DNA of 64,000 nt, from assembly GCA_016191345.1 (NCBI GenBank), contig JACPOU010000004.1:38932-102931 (forward strand), given 5' to 3'. Positions 1-9,830 of this stretch are shown here, piece by piece; position 1 is the first letter of the stretch; each line of letters starts with the position of its first letter. A model generated the notes under the pieces. The model searched no databases. It had not been told where the DNA came from and worked only from the letters and a program-made list of their open reading frames with translations. The position numbers and the translations under genes were made by a program. The DNA is from Chloroflexota bacterium. Lineage in GTDB: Bacteria > Chloroflexota > Limnocylindria > Limnocylindrales > CSP1-4.

Positions 1-121
1 CGGTCGGCGGGGCCGGCTTCGCGGCGTCCGTCCCCGTGGCAGCGTTCGCCGCGGCCCCGGCGCCCGCACCGCCGCCCGGATCGGCGGCCGTGCCGGCCGC
101 CTTCGCGTCCTTGTCAGCCAC
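1..121 (-). CDS. N-terminal fragment of an Ala/Pro-rich protein (VADKDAKAAGTAADPGGG...), truncated by window edge
   Basis: GTG start at 121 on minus strand, just downstream of pntB; open to window edge; low complexity. Confidence 0.3.
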   Translation of the reverse strand, partial: MADKDAKAAGTAADPGGGAGAGAAANAATGTDAAKPAPPT

Positions 122-126
122 GACCC

Positions 127-1551
127 TTAGAGCGCCTTGACCGCGTTCACCAGGTCGGACAGCCCGGCCTTCGCGTCGGCGAACAGCATTCCGGTCTTCG
201 GGTTGACGTACAGCTCGTTGTCGATCCCGGCGTAGCCGCGGCCCATGGACCGCTTGATGACGATGATGGACTTCGCGTGGTCCACGTCGAGGATCGGCAT
301 GCCTGACACCGGCGAGCCGGGATGGCGCGCCGCCGGGTTCGTGACGTCGTTCGCGCCGACGACGAGGGCGACGTCCGCCCGGTCGAACTCGGGGTTGATC
401 TCCTCCATCTCCTTGAGCTGCGGGTACGGGACGTTCGCCTCGGCGAGGAGGACGTTCATGTGCCCGGGCATCCGGCCGGCGACGGGATGGATCGCGTACT
501 TGACGTCCACGCCGCGCGACTCCAGGAGCTCCGCAAGCTCGCGGACCTGGTGCTGCGCCTGGGCGACCGCGAGGCCGTAGCCCGGCACGACGATCACGGA
601 CTGCGCGTAGGCGAGCTGGATCGCGGCGTCGTCGACGCCCAGCTCGCGCACGGAGCCCCCGGCGCCGCCACCGGTCGCCCCGCTCGTGCCCTCGCCTCCC
701 CCGAACCCGCCGAGCATGATGTTCATGACCGAGCGGTTCATCGCGTCCGCCATGAGCTTCGTGAGGATCGCGCCCGAGGCCCCGACGAGCGCGCCGGCGA
801 TGATCAGGACGGTGTTCCCGAGCACGAACCCGGCCATCGCCACGGCCGTGCCGGTGAAGGAGTTCAGGAGGCTGATGACGACCGGCATGTCCGCGCCGCC
901 GATCGGCAGCGTCATCGTCACGCCGAACACGAGCGCGGCGGCGAGGATGAGGAACATGACGGGGACCGAGACGTTGCCGAGCCACAGGTAGACCGAGCCG
1001 GCGAGGACGATGAGCGCCACGGCCGCGGTGACGAGCTGGCCGCCGGGGATCTTCACCGGCCGCGAGGGCGTGATCTTCAGGCCCATGAGCTTGCCCGACG
1101 CGATGAGCGAGCCGGTGAACGTGATCGAGCCGATGACGATGTCGAGGACGGTCGGGACGGAGATCTCGAGGGGAATCGCTGCCGATGCCGAGCCGAGCGC
1201 CCCGAGCCGCAGGTAGTCGTCGATCGCGATGAGGGCAGCGGCGCCGCCGCCGACCGCGTTGAACAGCGACACCAGCTGCGGCATCGCGGTCATCTTCACG
1301 CCGCGGGCCATGTACAGGCCCAGCCCGCCGCCGATGGCGATGCCGGCGACGATGATGATCCAGCCGGTCGCGCTGAGGCCGTCCACGGCGAGCAGCACGA
1401 GGGTCGCCAGGATCGCAAGGGCCATGCCGCCGGCCGAGACGAGGTTCCCGTTGCGGGCCGTGGCGGGGGAGTTCATCCGCATGAGGCCGAGGACGAACCC
1501 GGCTGCGCCGATCAGCCAGATGATCCGGACGAGGGCTTCGAGGGTGTCCAT
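127..1551 (-). CDS. pntB: NAD(P) transhydrogenase subunit beta
   Basis: 474 aa, multiple TM segments plus C-terminal NADP-binding domain (VIVVPGYGLAVAQAQHQV, HPVAGRMPGHMNVLLAEA, GANDVTNPAA). Confidence 0.96.
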   Translation of the reverse strand: MDTLEALVRIIWLIGAAGFVLGLMRMNSPATARNGNLVSAGGMALAILATLVLLAVDGLSATGWIIIVAGIAIGGGLGLYMARGVKMTAMPQLVSLFNAVGGGAAALIAIDDYLRLGALGSASAAIPLEISVPTVLDIVIGSITFTGSLIASGKLMGLKITPSRPVKIPGGQLVTAAVALIVLAGSVYLWLGNVSVPVMFLILAAALVFGVTMTLPIGGADMPVVISLLNSFTGTAVAMAGFVLGNTVLIIAGALVGASGAILTKLMADAMNRSVMNIMLGGFGGGEGTSGATGGGAGGSVRELGVDDAAIQLAYAQSVIVVPGYGLAVAQAQHQVRELAELLESRGVDVKYAIHPVAGRMPGHMNVLLAEANVPYPQLKEMEEINPEFDRADVALVVGANDVTNPAARHPGSPVSGMPILDVDHAKSIIVIKRSMGRGYAGIDNELYVNPKTGMLFADAKAGLSDLVNAVKAL

Positions 1552-1554
1552 CGG

Positions 1555-1875
1555 TCAGGCCGCCTTCTCGGCGTCCGCGACGGGCGCGGCGACCGGCTTC
1601 TTCCGGAACATCTGGAGCATCCGGTCGGTGACGACGTAGCCGCCGACGACGTTCATCGTCGAAAAGGCCACGGCGATGAGGCTCAGGACCTGGCTCAGGA
1701 CGTCCGTCGCGGATGCGGCGATGAACATCGAGCCCACGAGGACGATGCCGTGGATCGAGTTCGCGCCGGACATCAGCGGGGTGTGGAGGGTCGCGGGGAC
1801 CTTGGAGATCACCGCGAAGCCGCAGAGGATCGCCAGGACGAAGACCGTCAGGGCGGCAAGGAGCTCGGGGTTCAC
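1555..1875 (-). CDS. NAD(P) transhydrogenase subunit alpha part 2 (membrane)
   Basis: 106 aa TM protein, SKVPATLHTPLMSGANSIHGIVLVG motif; next to pntB. Confidence 0.94.
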   Translation of the reverse strand: MNPELLAALTVFVLAILCGFAVISKVPATLHTPLMSGANSIHGIVLVGSMFIAASATDVLSQVLSLIAVAFSTMNVVGGYVVTDRMLQMFRKKPVAAPVADAEKAA

Positions 1876-3038
1876 GCGGCACCTCCGGACGCCCCGGCGG
1901 ATGCCGGTGCCAGCAGCTTCCTCACGGCCTCGGAGCGGATCTCGCCGCCGTGGGTGATCGTGACCGGGCCGGCGATCTCGTCGGCCGGGTCGAGATTCAG
2001 CGCGCCGTCCTTCACGAGCTGGAGCAGGAGCGCGGACAGGTTCCGGGCGTAGAACGCGGACGAGCCGACGGGCATCGTGGCCGGCAGGTTGTCCGGCGAG
2101 ATGATCGTGACGAGGGTGTCCGTGACGACCGTCTCGCCGGCCCGGGACAGCTCGCAGTTGCCGCCGAGCGCCGACGCGGCCATATCCACGATCACGGAGC
2201 CGGGCTTCATGAGCCCGACCGCGGCGGCCGTGACCAGGACCGGGGGCTTGCGGCCCGGGACCTGGGCGGTCGTGATCACGACGTCCATGCCGCCGATGAC
2301 CTCGTTGAGCTCCGCCTGCTGCGCCTCGCGCTCCTCCGCGGTCAGCTCGCGGGCGTAGCCGCCGGCACCGGTCGCGTCGATCTTCGTCTTGAGGGTCACG
2401 AACCGCGCGCCGAGGGATTCGGCCTGCTCGCGGGTCTCGGGCCGCACGTCGTACGCGGAGACGACGGCGCCGAGGCGCCGGGCCGTGCCGATGGCCTGGA
2501 GCCCGGCGACGCCGATGCCCAGGATCAGGACGTTGGCCGGCTTGGCCGTGCCCGCCGCGGTCGTCAGGAGCGGGAAGTAGCGCCCGAAGGCGTTCGCGGC
2601 GATGAGGATCGCCTTGTAGCCGCCGACATTCGCCTGGGAGGAGAGGGCGTCCATCGTCTGGGCCCGCGACAGGGTCCGCGGGATCGCGTCGAGGCTGATC
2701 GCCGACACTCCCGCGCCCGCGAGGGCCTCCATGAGCTTTGGATCGAGGAGGGGCTGGAGGAGGCCGATGACGGCCTGCCCGCTCCGGAGCCGCACGACCT
2801 CGGCCGCATTCGGTTTCTGGACCCTGACGATCACGTCGGCCTGGCGATAGAGCTCGTCGGCGGAGACGATCGTCGCGCCGGCATCGGCGAAGGCCGAGTC
2901 CGGGATGAGGGCCCCGAGGCCGGCGCCGGCCTCGACGAGGACCTCCAGCCCGGCCGCCGTCAGCTTGCCGAGCGCCTCGGGTACCAGGGCCACGCGCCGC
3001 TCACCGGGCGCGCTCTCCCTGGCGACTCCGATCTTCAT
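1872..3038 (-). CDS. pntA: NAD(P) transhydrogenase subunit alpha part 1
   Basis: MKIGVARESAPGERRVALVPEALGKL start at 3038; Rossmann GIGVAGLQAIGTARRLGAVV; overlaps the downstream gene by 4 nt. ORF track over-extends to 3845. Confidence 0.94.
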   Translation of the reverse strand: MKIGVARESAPGERRVALVPEALGKLTAAGLEVLVEAGAGLGALIPDSAFADAGATIVSADELYRQADVIVRVQKPNAAEVVRLRSGQAVIGLLQPLLDPKLMEALAGAGVSAISLDAIPRTLSRAQTMDALSSQANVGGYKAILIAANAFGRYFPLLTTAAGTAKPANVLILGIGVAGLQAIGTARRLGAVVSAYDVRPETREQAESLGARFVTLKTKIDATGAGGYARELTAEEREAQQAELNEVIGGMDVVITTAQVPGRKPPVLVTAAAVGLMKPGSVIVDMAASALGGNCELSRAGETVVTDTLVTIISPDNLPATMPVGSSAFYARNLSALLLQLVKDGALNLDPADEIAGPVTITHGGEIRSEAVRKLLAPASAGASGGAA

Positions 3039-3244
3039 GGACACCACCTGCTGGTTTGGGCACGCGGGGTTCGAAATGGGGGCCGCCGGATCGTCGCGGT
3101 GCAGGCCCCTTGCCGCACCGCACGACCTCGATCGGGGCCGCGTGAAGGATACCCGCCCCGCTCGGGAGATGCCGCGCCCGGGCCCCGCCCCAGCCCGGCC
3201 CGGCCCGCGCCCCAGCCCGACCCGGGACCCGCCCGGCCCCGGGC

Positions 3245-3928
3245 TCAGCCGGTGAACACGGGCTCGGGCAGCTTGAGCTCCAGGACGTCGGGCGCCGCGG
3301 CCCGGAAGGCCAGCAACGCCTCGAGGAAGGCGGCCCCCGCGGCGGGCTCGAGGGCCCGGGCCAGGCGCAGGTAGAACGGCTGCTCGTCGCCGATCCGGAG
3401 CGTCGGCACGCCGAAGACCGCGTAGTCGCGCCGGGCCGCGGTCCAGTCGTCGGCGATCCGCTGCCGCGCGGGGAGGAGGGCCGCTTCGTCCGCGAGCGCC
3501 TCGCGGATGCGCCCGCGTGCCGCGCCGGCGGCCTCGGCCGCGCCCTCGAGGACGGCCGGATCGGTGATGTCGCCACGCGTCTCGAACCGGACCGCGTAGA
3601 CGGCGCGCCGGAACCGCCGCGCGACGTCCGCCGGCTCCGTTCGATCGATGACGTCCGTTGCCAGGAAGGCCGCAAGTGGCCGGCGGTCCTGGCGCCCCTG
3701 GTGGTGCACGTAGTCCAGGGGCTGGGTCCAGAGCTGCCACCCGGTCGCGCTGGGATCGCGGTTCACCTGCTCCAGCGCGAACAGCCGATGCCGGACGCGG
3801 ACCGCGTCCGCCGGCAGGTCGTCCAGCCATGCCACGGCCCGCCACGAATAGGGGCAGTGGTAGTCCATGAACAGCTCGACCTCGAGCGGACCCGGGCCGC
3901 CGGGCTGCTGCGCGCGGGCACCCGTCAC
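3245..3928 (-). CDS. DsbA-family thioredoxin-fold protein
   Basis: VELFMDYHCPYSWRAVAWLDDL CPYSW motif; GTG at 3928 overlaps upstream stop by 4 nt. Confidence 0.8.
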   Translation of the reverse strand: MTGARAQQPGGPGPLEVELFMDYHCPYSWRAVAWLDDLPADAVRVRHRLFALEQVNRDPSATGWQLWTQPLDYVHHQGRQDRRPLAAFLATDVIDRTEPADVARRFRRAVYAVRFETRGDITDPAVLEGAAEAAGAARGRIREALADEAALLPARQRIADDWTAARRDYAVFGVPTLRIGDEQPFYLRLARALEPAAGAAFLEALLAFRAAAPDVLELKLPEPVFTG

Positions 3929-4647
3929 GCCGGCTTCGCCCCGCTGGCGACGGCGACGATCAGGGTCAGGATGTAGACGTGGCCGAGCGCGCTCCACCAG
4001 ATCGAGCGCGTTCGCCAGTCGAGCCAGCCGAAGACCGCGCCCCCGAGGATCGTCGAGAAGAGCTCCACCTCCGGCTTGCCGAGATGGGCGAAGACGAACG
4101 GCAGCTGGGCCACCACGACCCCCAGCGGCCCGATCCGGCGGAGCAGCGTGAACATCACGAAGCCGCGCATGAGGAACTCGGCCGGGACGAGGTCCAGGAG
4201 GTGGGTCAGGAGGAGGTCGCCGACCGGGGCCCCGGAGATCCCGTAATAGCCGCTGAACTGGGGGTTCGAGCCGACCGCCACGACGATGGGCGTCATCAAC
4301 GCGCTGCCGGCCGTCGCGAGCCCGATGCCCCAGCGCCAGTCCCCGAGCCCCAGGCCGTAGTTCGTGAGGCGATCCCGGAAGGCGAGGACGACGACGAGCG
4401 CCGGCACGAGCCCGAACAGGATCACCCGCTCGAGGGCCTGGTAGCGGAGTGCTGCCGCCGCCCGGCCGATCGCCTGGATCTCCGGCGGGATCGCGGTCCG
4501 CGAGAAGTCGAAGAGGAGCACGAGGGTCACAACCGCGAGGGCCGTGGTGGCCCGGAGTGGCAGGTCCAGGCCCAGGACCCGGACCGTCCGGGCGTCGGCA
4601 GCGTCCGGCTCGTAGGCGGGTCCGGCCGTGAAGCGGGCGAGCGCCAC
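3925..4647 (-). CDS. CPBP family intramembrane metalloprotease (CAAX protease-like)
   Basis: PAEFLMRGFVMFTLLRRIG, FVFAHLGKPEVELFSTILGGAVFGWLDWRTRSIWWSALGH motifs. Confidence 0.85.
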   Translation of the reverse strand: MALARFTAGPAYEPDAADARTVRVLGLDLPLRATTALAVVTLVLLFDFSRTAIPPEIQAIGRAAAALRYQALERVILFGLVPALVVVLAFRDRLTNYGLGLGDWRWGIGLATAGSALMTPIVVAVGSNPQFSGYYGISGAPVGDLLLTHLLDLVPAEFLMRGFVMFTLLRRIGPLGVVVAQLPFVFAHLGKPEVELFSTILGGAVFGWLDWRTRSIWWSALGHVYILTLIVAVASGAKPA

Positions 4648-4654
4648 GTCCGGG

Positions 4655-5383
4655 TCAGGCCCGAAGCGAGCGGCCGAGGGAGGCGCCGACCGTCCCGCCG
4701 ATCCACGCCCCGACGAACGCGAGGGCGAACGCCAGGATGATGAGGACGCTCGTCGTGACCCCGGCGATGGCCCCCGCCGTGAGCAGGTTCGCGATCGTGG
4801 CCCCGCCGATGAAGCCGCCGATCATGCCCGCGATCGCCCCGATCGTGCCGCCGACCGCCGAGCTCGTGATGCCCGGGTTGTACGACGCGCGGTCGCGCGT
4901 CCGCCAGACGTGGATCGCGCCGGCGGTCGTGAGGATCAGCGAGCCGGCCACGGTGACCCAGAACGCCGGGAGGATGCTCCCGTGGCCGCCGGCCGGGATG
5001 AGCGTCGCCAGGTAGGCCTCGGATTCCGTCTGCGCGATCCGCATGACCAGGAGGTTCGCCGCGCCGAGCGCGAGCGGACCCGCCACCAGCACGCCGAGCC
5101 GGCTTCGCCAGGCGCGGTCGCTCCAGACCAGGAGGAGCGCGACCGTGCCCATCTCCAGCACGAGCCCGGCATCACCGGAGTTCTCGAAGCCGCTGATCTC
5201 GAATGTGCCTTTCCCGGGCAGGGTGGCCCGGATCCACGGCAGCAGGGCCCCGACGGCGAGGAGGACGTACCCGCCGACACCCGCCGCGCGAACCGGCTCG
5301 CGGAGCGCGTCCGGGATGCGGTCGCGCCACGAGGCGGAAGCCCGCGGTGCGGGATCGGGGAAGCGGAGGGAGCGGTGATCCAC
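4655..5383 (-). CDS. Multi-pass membrane protein of unknown function with C-terminal glycine-zipper-like segment
   Basis: 242 aa ORF with several hydrophobic segments; GGTIGAIAGMIGGFIGGATIANLL. Confidence 0.65.
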   Translation of the reverse strand: MDHRSLRFPDPAPRASASWRDRIPDALREPVRAAGVGGYVLLAVGALLPWIRATLPGKGTFEISGFENSGDAGLVLEMGTVALLLVWSDRAWRSRLGVLVAGPLALGAANLLVMRIAQTESEAYLATLIPAGGHGSILPAFWVTVAGSLILTTAGAIHVWRTRDRASYNPGITSSAVGGTIGAIAGMIGGFIGGATIANLLTAGAIAGVTTSVLIILAFALAFVGAWIGGTVGASLGRSLRA

Positions 5384-5541
5384 GGCGGCACGCTACCGCA
5401 TCCGCCGGCCGGGGGTCGTTCCGGCGGCGCCGCGCACCCGTGGTTGCCACGCGGCGGCAATGTCCCTGTACCGGCTCCGGCCCCGGACGTCGGGCGGCTT
5501 CGAGGCGGGGCGGGGGACGATTCCGGCTGGAGGTGCACACG

Positions 5542-5793
5542 ATGCCCGAGCTCACCGAGGCCAGGCGCGATCGCCTGGACGACGACCAGTTCGCCTACAC
5601 CGACAGGTCCGGCGAGCGGAAGCTGCCGATCCACGACGAGTCCCATGTCCGCAACGCGATCGCGCGGTTCAACCAGACGGACTTCGAGGGCGGTGATTCG
5701 AAGGCGACGGTCGCCCGCCGGATCCTCCGGGCCGCGAAGAAGCACGGCATCGAGGTCGGCGAGGACGACGCGGTCCGGAAGGCAGCCGGCTAG
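5542..5793 (+). CDS. Small conserved hypothetical protein (DUF6582-like)
   Basis: MPELTEARRDRLDDDQFAYTDRSGERKLPIHDESHVRNAIARFNQTDFEGGDSKATVARRILRAAKKHGIEV. Confidence 0.75.
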   Translation: MPELTEARRDRLDDDQFAYTDRSGERKLPIHDESHVRNAIARFNQTDFEGGDSKATVARRILRAAKKHGIEVGEDDAVRKAAG

Positions 5794-5840
5794 GTCGTTC
5801 TCGCGGGCGCCGCAGCGGGCTGCCCGCCATTCGATCGCGA

Positions 5841-5960
5841 CTGGCGCGACAGTCCAGTCGGCGAGGATGTCTGCCCTCGGGGCTGGCGCGACAGTCCACG
5901 CGGTGAGCTGCAGTGGTCCTGATCGGTCCGTCTCGCGCTGCCGACTGGCCTGCCAGTCCA
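5841..5960. repeat. Three copies of CTGGC-N6-AGTCCA-type motif (TGGACTGTCGCGCCAG on minus)
   Basis: ctggcgcgacagtcca at 5841 and 5883 (identical); ctggcctgccagtcca at 5945. Confidence 0.6.
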
Positions 5961-6028
5961 GCAGCCGGCGGATCTCGTGTTGCGGACTGGACATGGAGTC
6001 CGGCGGATAGCGAGAGACGTTCCCCCTG

Positions 6029-7492
6029 TCAGGTCCGCGCCGCGCCCCGCTCCCGTTCCAGTGCCGCGAAGCGCGCCGGAATGCCCACCATCCCGCCCGA
6101 CGCCACGAGCCGGACATCGAATCCGGCCGCGTCCATGAGGCTCGCCGCGATCGCGGCGCGGCTGCCGGCCTTGCACGCGACGGTGATCTGCCGGTCGCGC
6201 GGCAGTTCCGCGAGCCGTCCCGGGAGATCGGCCACGAAGATCGTCCGTGCTCCCTCGACGACCCCGTCCGCCGCCCATTCGACCGGCTGCCGGACATCGA
6301 GCAGCTCCGGCATCGACCCCCCGGCCGCCTCCGCGAGCACCGCGTCCATCGAGGTCGTCGGGTAGGCCGAGGTCGGGCGTCCCGCGCCGCGCCAGGCCTC
6401 GAAGCCGCCGCGGAGCACACCCGCCACCCGCCCGTAGCCGATCCGGAGGAGCTGCGTCACGGCCTCGTCCAGCGAGGCCGCACCCGGCTCCGGCAGCACG
6501 AGGAGGAGCGGCGCGTCGAACGGCACGAGCCAGCCGACGTAGGCCGCGAACGTCTCGTCGAGCTCGATGTTCAGTGAACCCCGGACGTGACCGGCGGCGA
6601 ACGCCTCGCGGCGGCGGACGTCGATGACCCGCGCGCCGCGCTCCGCGGCCGTTGCAAACGCGTCGGGATCGAGCGCCGGTGGTGTCGGGAGGCCGCCCAG
6701 GAGCGGCGGGCCGGCGCGGTTGAGCGGAGCCATCTGCGCGTAGTAGGTCGGGAAGCGGCCGAGACCGGCGAGCAGCGCTTCGGCGAACGCGCCGCTGTCG
6801 ACGGCGCGGAGGACCGGGTTCACGAACCGCTCCGCGCCGATCGTCGAGGCACCGCCGGCGGCCGGCGGGCCGGCGCTGCAGAAGCTCCCGGCGCCGTGCG
6901 TGGGCAGGATCCGGACGCCGGGCGGCAGGGCGCCGAGGCGGCGGAGGGTCGACTCCTGGAGCGCCGTCAGCTCGGCGGTCCGCTCCGGGCCGAGGAGGTC
7001 GGTCCGGCCGGCGGTGCCGATCAGCAGCGAGCCGCCGGTGAAGATGGCCTCCGGCGGCGCTTCAACCTGCCCGCCGGGAGCGTCGGGATCGCCGCGCGCC
7101 CCATCGCGATCGCCGCGCCCCCCATCGGCATTTCGGACCGCCCAGGCCAGGTGCTCGGGCGTGTGGCCGGGCGTCGCCATCGCCGTCAGCCGAAGCCCGC
7201 CGACGTCGACGGTCGTGCCCTCGTCAGCCCCGAGGTGCGGAAACGCGTAGCCGCCGCTGGCCGGCGCGACGATCCGGGCCTTCGTCGCGGCCCGGGCCTC
7301 GAGCGCGCCCGAGAGGTAGTCGTTGTGGACATGCGTCTCGAGGACGTGGGTGACCCGCCAGCCGCGCCGCTCCGCGACCTCGAGGAATCGCCACGCGTCA
7401 CGCTGCGGATCGATGAGGGCGGCCTCGCCGTCGCTCGCGATCAGGTAGGACGCGTCGCCGAGGCCCGCGGTCTGGAACAGCTCGATCTCCAT
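6029..7492 (-). CDS. MBL-fold hydrolase with C-terminal rhodanese domains
   Basis: THVHNDYLSG, TPGHTPEHLAW, two rhodanese-like segments (VIDVRRREAFAAGHVRGSLNIE; ELLDVRQPVEWAADG...TVACKAGSRAAIAAS). Confidence 0.9.
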   Translation of the reverse strand: MEIELFQTAGLGDASYLIASDGEAALIDPQRDAWRFLEVAERRGWRVTHVLETHVHNDYLSGALEARAATKARIVAPASGGYAFPHLGADEGTTVDVGGLRLTAMATPGHTPEHLAWAVRNADGGRGDRDGARGDPDAPGGQVEAPPEAIFTGGSLLIGTAGRTDLLGPERTAELTALQESTLRRLGALPPGVRILPTHGAGSFCSAGPPAAGGASTIGAERFVNPVLRAVDSGAFAEALLAGLGRFPTYYAQMAPLNRAGPPLLGGLPTPPALDPDAFATAAERGARVIDVRRREAFAAGHVRGSLNIELDETFAAYVGWLVPFDAPLLLVLPEPGAASLDEAVTQLLRIGYGRVAGVLRGGFEAWRGAGRPTSAYPTTSMDAVLAEAAGGSMPELLDVRQPVEWAADGVVEGARTIFVADLPGRLAELPRDRQITVACKAGSRAAIAASLMDAAGFDVRLVASGGMVGIPARFAALERERGAART

Positions 7493-7520
7493 GCCTCGCC
7501 CATCGTCGCACGTGTCCGAT

Positions 7521-7562
7521 TCGCGAGGGCTCGAACCATGTTCGCGAGGGCTCGTACCATGG
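7521..7562. repeat. Tandem direct repeat ttcgcgagggctcg(a/t)accatg x2
   Basis: Two adjacent copies of about 21 bp in the divergent intergenic region between 7492 (minus) and 7624 (plus). Confidence 0.7.
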
Positions 7563-7623
7563 CGACGCGGCGCCCGGACGCGACGAGCCGGCCCGCGCCA
7601 CGCTGAGACGAGGCCCCGACCCC

Positions 7624-8613
7624 ATGGCGAAGATCGGCTACGCGGCGATGCTGGAGCAGTTCCACCCGACGGACCTGCTCGACTGGTGCGCCCAGGCCGA
7701 GGCCGCCGGGTTCGAGGCCGGGTTCATGGTCTCCGAGCACTTCCACCCGTGGACCCCGGCCCAGGGCAATGCCGCCTTCGCGTGGTCGTTCATGGGCGCG
7801 CTCGGGACGCGGACGTCGCTGCCGTTCGGGACCGCGGTGACGTGCCCGGGCTTCCGCTACCACCCGGCGGTCATCGCCCACGCCGCGGCGACGCTGGGGG
7901 CGATGTTCCCGGGCCGCTTCTACCTGGGCCTCGGCGCGGGCGAGGCGCTCAACGAGCACGTGGTGGGCGGGGTCTGGCCCGAGATCGGCGTCCGGAGCGC
8001 GATGCTCTTCGAGTCGATCGAGATCATCAACAAGCTGTTCAGCGGCCAGGTCGTCAAGCACCGCGGCGAGCATTTCACGCTCGAGAGCGCCAAGCTCTAC
8101 ACGCGCCCGGAGCAACCCGTGCCGATCTACGTCGCGACCGCGGGCCCGGTCAACGCGAAGAAGACCGGCAGGTTCGCGGACGGGATCATCACCGTGGGCG
8201 CGGCCGACGAGAAGATCGGGCTGCTCTGGGCGAAGTACGAGGAAGGCGCCCGCGAGGCCGGCAAGGATCCGTCACGGTCGCCGAAGCTCCTCCAGATCCA
8301 CGTCTCGTGGGCGCGCACGGACCAGGCGGCCATGGACCAGGCCGTCGCCGAGTGGCCGAACGGCGGGATGCCGTTCCCGAAGCAGGACATCAGGAACCCC
8401 GAGGACTTCGCGGCCATGGCGAAGCTCGTGGGCCCGGACGACTTCAGGAACCGGGTCCTGATGACCTCCGACCTCGCCGCCCACACCGCCCACATCCAGC
8501 ACTACCTGGACATGGGCTTCGACGAGGTCCACCTCCACAACGTCGGCCGCAACCAGGCGGAGTTCATCGAGGTTTTCGGCCGGGAGGTCCTGCCGGCGCT
8601 CAAGCTGGGGTAG
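7624..8613 (+). CDS. F420-dependent (LLM class) oxidoreductase
   Basis: MAKIGYAAMLEQFHPTDLLDWCAQAEAAGFEAGFMVSEHFHPW; FPGRFYLGLGAGEALNEHVVGG. Confidence 0.9.
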   Translation: MAKIGYAAMLEQFHPTDLLDWCAQAEAAGFEAGFMVSEHFHPWTPAQGNAAFAWSFMGALGTRTSLPFGTAVTCPGFRYHPAVIAHAAATLGAMFPGRFYLGLGAGEALNEHVVGGVWPEIGVRSAMLFESIEIINKLFSGQVVKHRGEHFTLESAKLYTRPEQPVPIYVATAGPVNAKKTGRFADGIITVGAADEKIGLLWAKYEEGAREAGKDPSRSPKLLQIHVSWARTDQAAMDQAVAEWPNGGMPFPKQDIRNPEDFAAMAKLVGPDDFRNRVLMTSDLAAHTAHIQHYLDMGFDEVHLHNVGRNQAEFIEVFGREVLPALKLG

Positions 8614-8628
8614 GAGCGCGGCGGGACG

Positions 8629-8692
8629 CTCTCGGCGCGGGCCCCTCTCGGCGCGGGCCCCTCTCGCCGCGCGCCCCTCTCACCCGGGGCCC
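8629..8692. repeat. 16-bp minisatellite, 4 units (two perfect, two degenerate)
   Basis: ctctcggcgcgggccc x2 then ctctcgccgcgcgccc, ctctcacccggggccc. Confidence 0.85.
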
Positions 8693-9050
8693 TTCCCGCC
8701 CGCGGGCCGCAGGCGCCTTCCCCGTCAGGAATCGCTGCCCGGCATGTTCGACGGGTCGAGGGGCGGGCGCGGTTCCTCTACGCGGCCGAATTGTCCCGAG
8801 CGCGCGCTCCCGACCAGGCGCGGCCGGGCCGCCGCACCCTCATCGCCGGCGGCGGGGCCGCCATCGATGCCGGGGGCCGATGCCTGACGGGTCGCCGGGC
8901 TCGCGGGGGACTCAACATGCGCCCGGCCGATTCCCGACCGGTGGAAGGTGCCCCGGCGCGTCCACGCGCCCGGCCAATTTCCTGGTGCGTCGCAGCGCCC
9001 GCCGACTCGTCGATGCGCGCGCCCAGGCTCCGTCACGGGACGGCGGACCG

Positions 9051-9746
9051 CTACGACCCCCGCCCGCCTTTGACGATCCGCCGCGCACGCCCGGATACCG
9101 CCACGAACTCGCGGAGGTGTCGGAGCGGCTGGATGTGGCTGCGCTCGTCGCCGTAGATCGTCGAGATCGGGATCCAGCGGATGGGCCAGCCCTCGCGGAG
9201 GCAGACGGCGATCATCTCCACCTCGAAGGCGAAGCCGTCCTCGCCGCTGCCCAGCATCTCGGCCATCAGCCGCCGCCCGATGAGCCGGTAGCCGGACTGG
9301 TTGTCCGGGATCCAGCGGCCGATCGAGGCCGACAGGAGAATCGTGCCGGCCGTGTTCGAGAGCCGCCGGACCAGCGGCATCCGCTCGAAATCGCGCTTGC
9401 CGATGATCAGCTCCGCCGGATGGGCAGCCTCCGCCGCGAGGAACCGCGGCAGCTCCGACGGGTCGTGCTGTCCGTCGCCGTCGAGGGTCACCACGGCCCA
9501 GGCACCGTCCGCGATCGCCCGGGCGAAGCCGGCCCGGAGCGCGGCGCCCTTGCCCTGGTTCGGCCATTGCCGGATGACCGTCGCGCCGGCCGCCGCGGCG
9601 AGCTCGGCGGTGTCGTCGCGCGAGCCGTCGTCGATGACGAGAACGGGCAGCTGGGCGGCGGCGGCCCGGACCACCGCCTCGATCCGCGGACCCTCGTCAT
9701 GGGCGGGGATGAGCGCGAGGATCCGGGGCGCGGCGGTCTCCGTCAC
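9051..9746 (-). CDS. Glycosyltransferase family 2
   Basis: ILALIPAHDEGPRIEAVVRAAAAQLPVLVIDDGSRDDTAELA; VTLDGDGQHDPSELPRFL. Confidence 0.9.
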   Translation of the reverse strand: MTETAAPRILALIPAHDEGPRIEAVVRAAAAQLPVLVIDDGSRDDTAELAAAAGATVIRQWPNQGKGAALRAGFARAIADGAWAVVTLDGDGQHDPSELPRFLAAEAAHPAELIIGKRDFERMPLVRRLSNTAGTILLSASIGRWIPDNQSGYRLIGRRLMAEMLGSGEDGFAFEVEMIAVCLREGWPIRWIPISTIYGDERSHIQPLRHLREFVAVSGRARRIVKGGRGS

Positions 9747-9830
9747 GGACTGATCCTAGCGGGAGGGGGCGAACGGCTCGGCCAGGCCTTCGCGGGCTGG
9801 AACCCGTGTGTTTCCTCCACCTACTAGCCC

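Noticed and set aside
3160-3245. C/G-rich stretch with repeated cccggccc blocks upstream of pntA
   Set aside because: Simple composition; no consistent repeat unit or convincing stem beyond what GC content explains.
322-3374. Long plus-strand ORFs over the pnt genes (576 and 474 aa)
   Set aside because: Antisense shadows of pntB/pntA.
8880-9010. Possible third copy of the hairpin element (gacgggtcgccgggct...)
   Set aside because: Shares only short stretches with copies A/B and lacks the GACCCG-N5-CGGGTC terminal hairpins.
7491-9827. 778-aa plus-strand ORF
   Set aside because: Out-of-frame with the clear F420-dependent oxidoreductase and antisense to the GT2 gene; low-complexity Arg/Gly/Pro translation.
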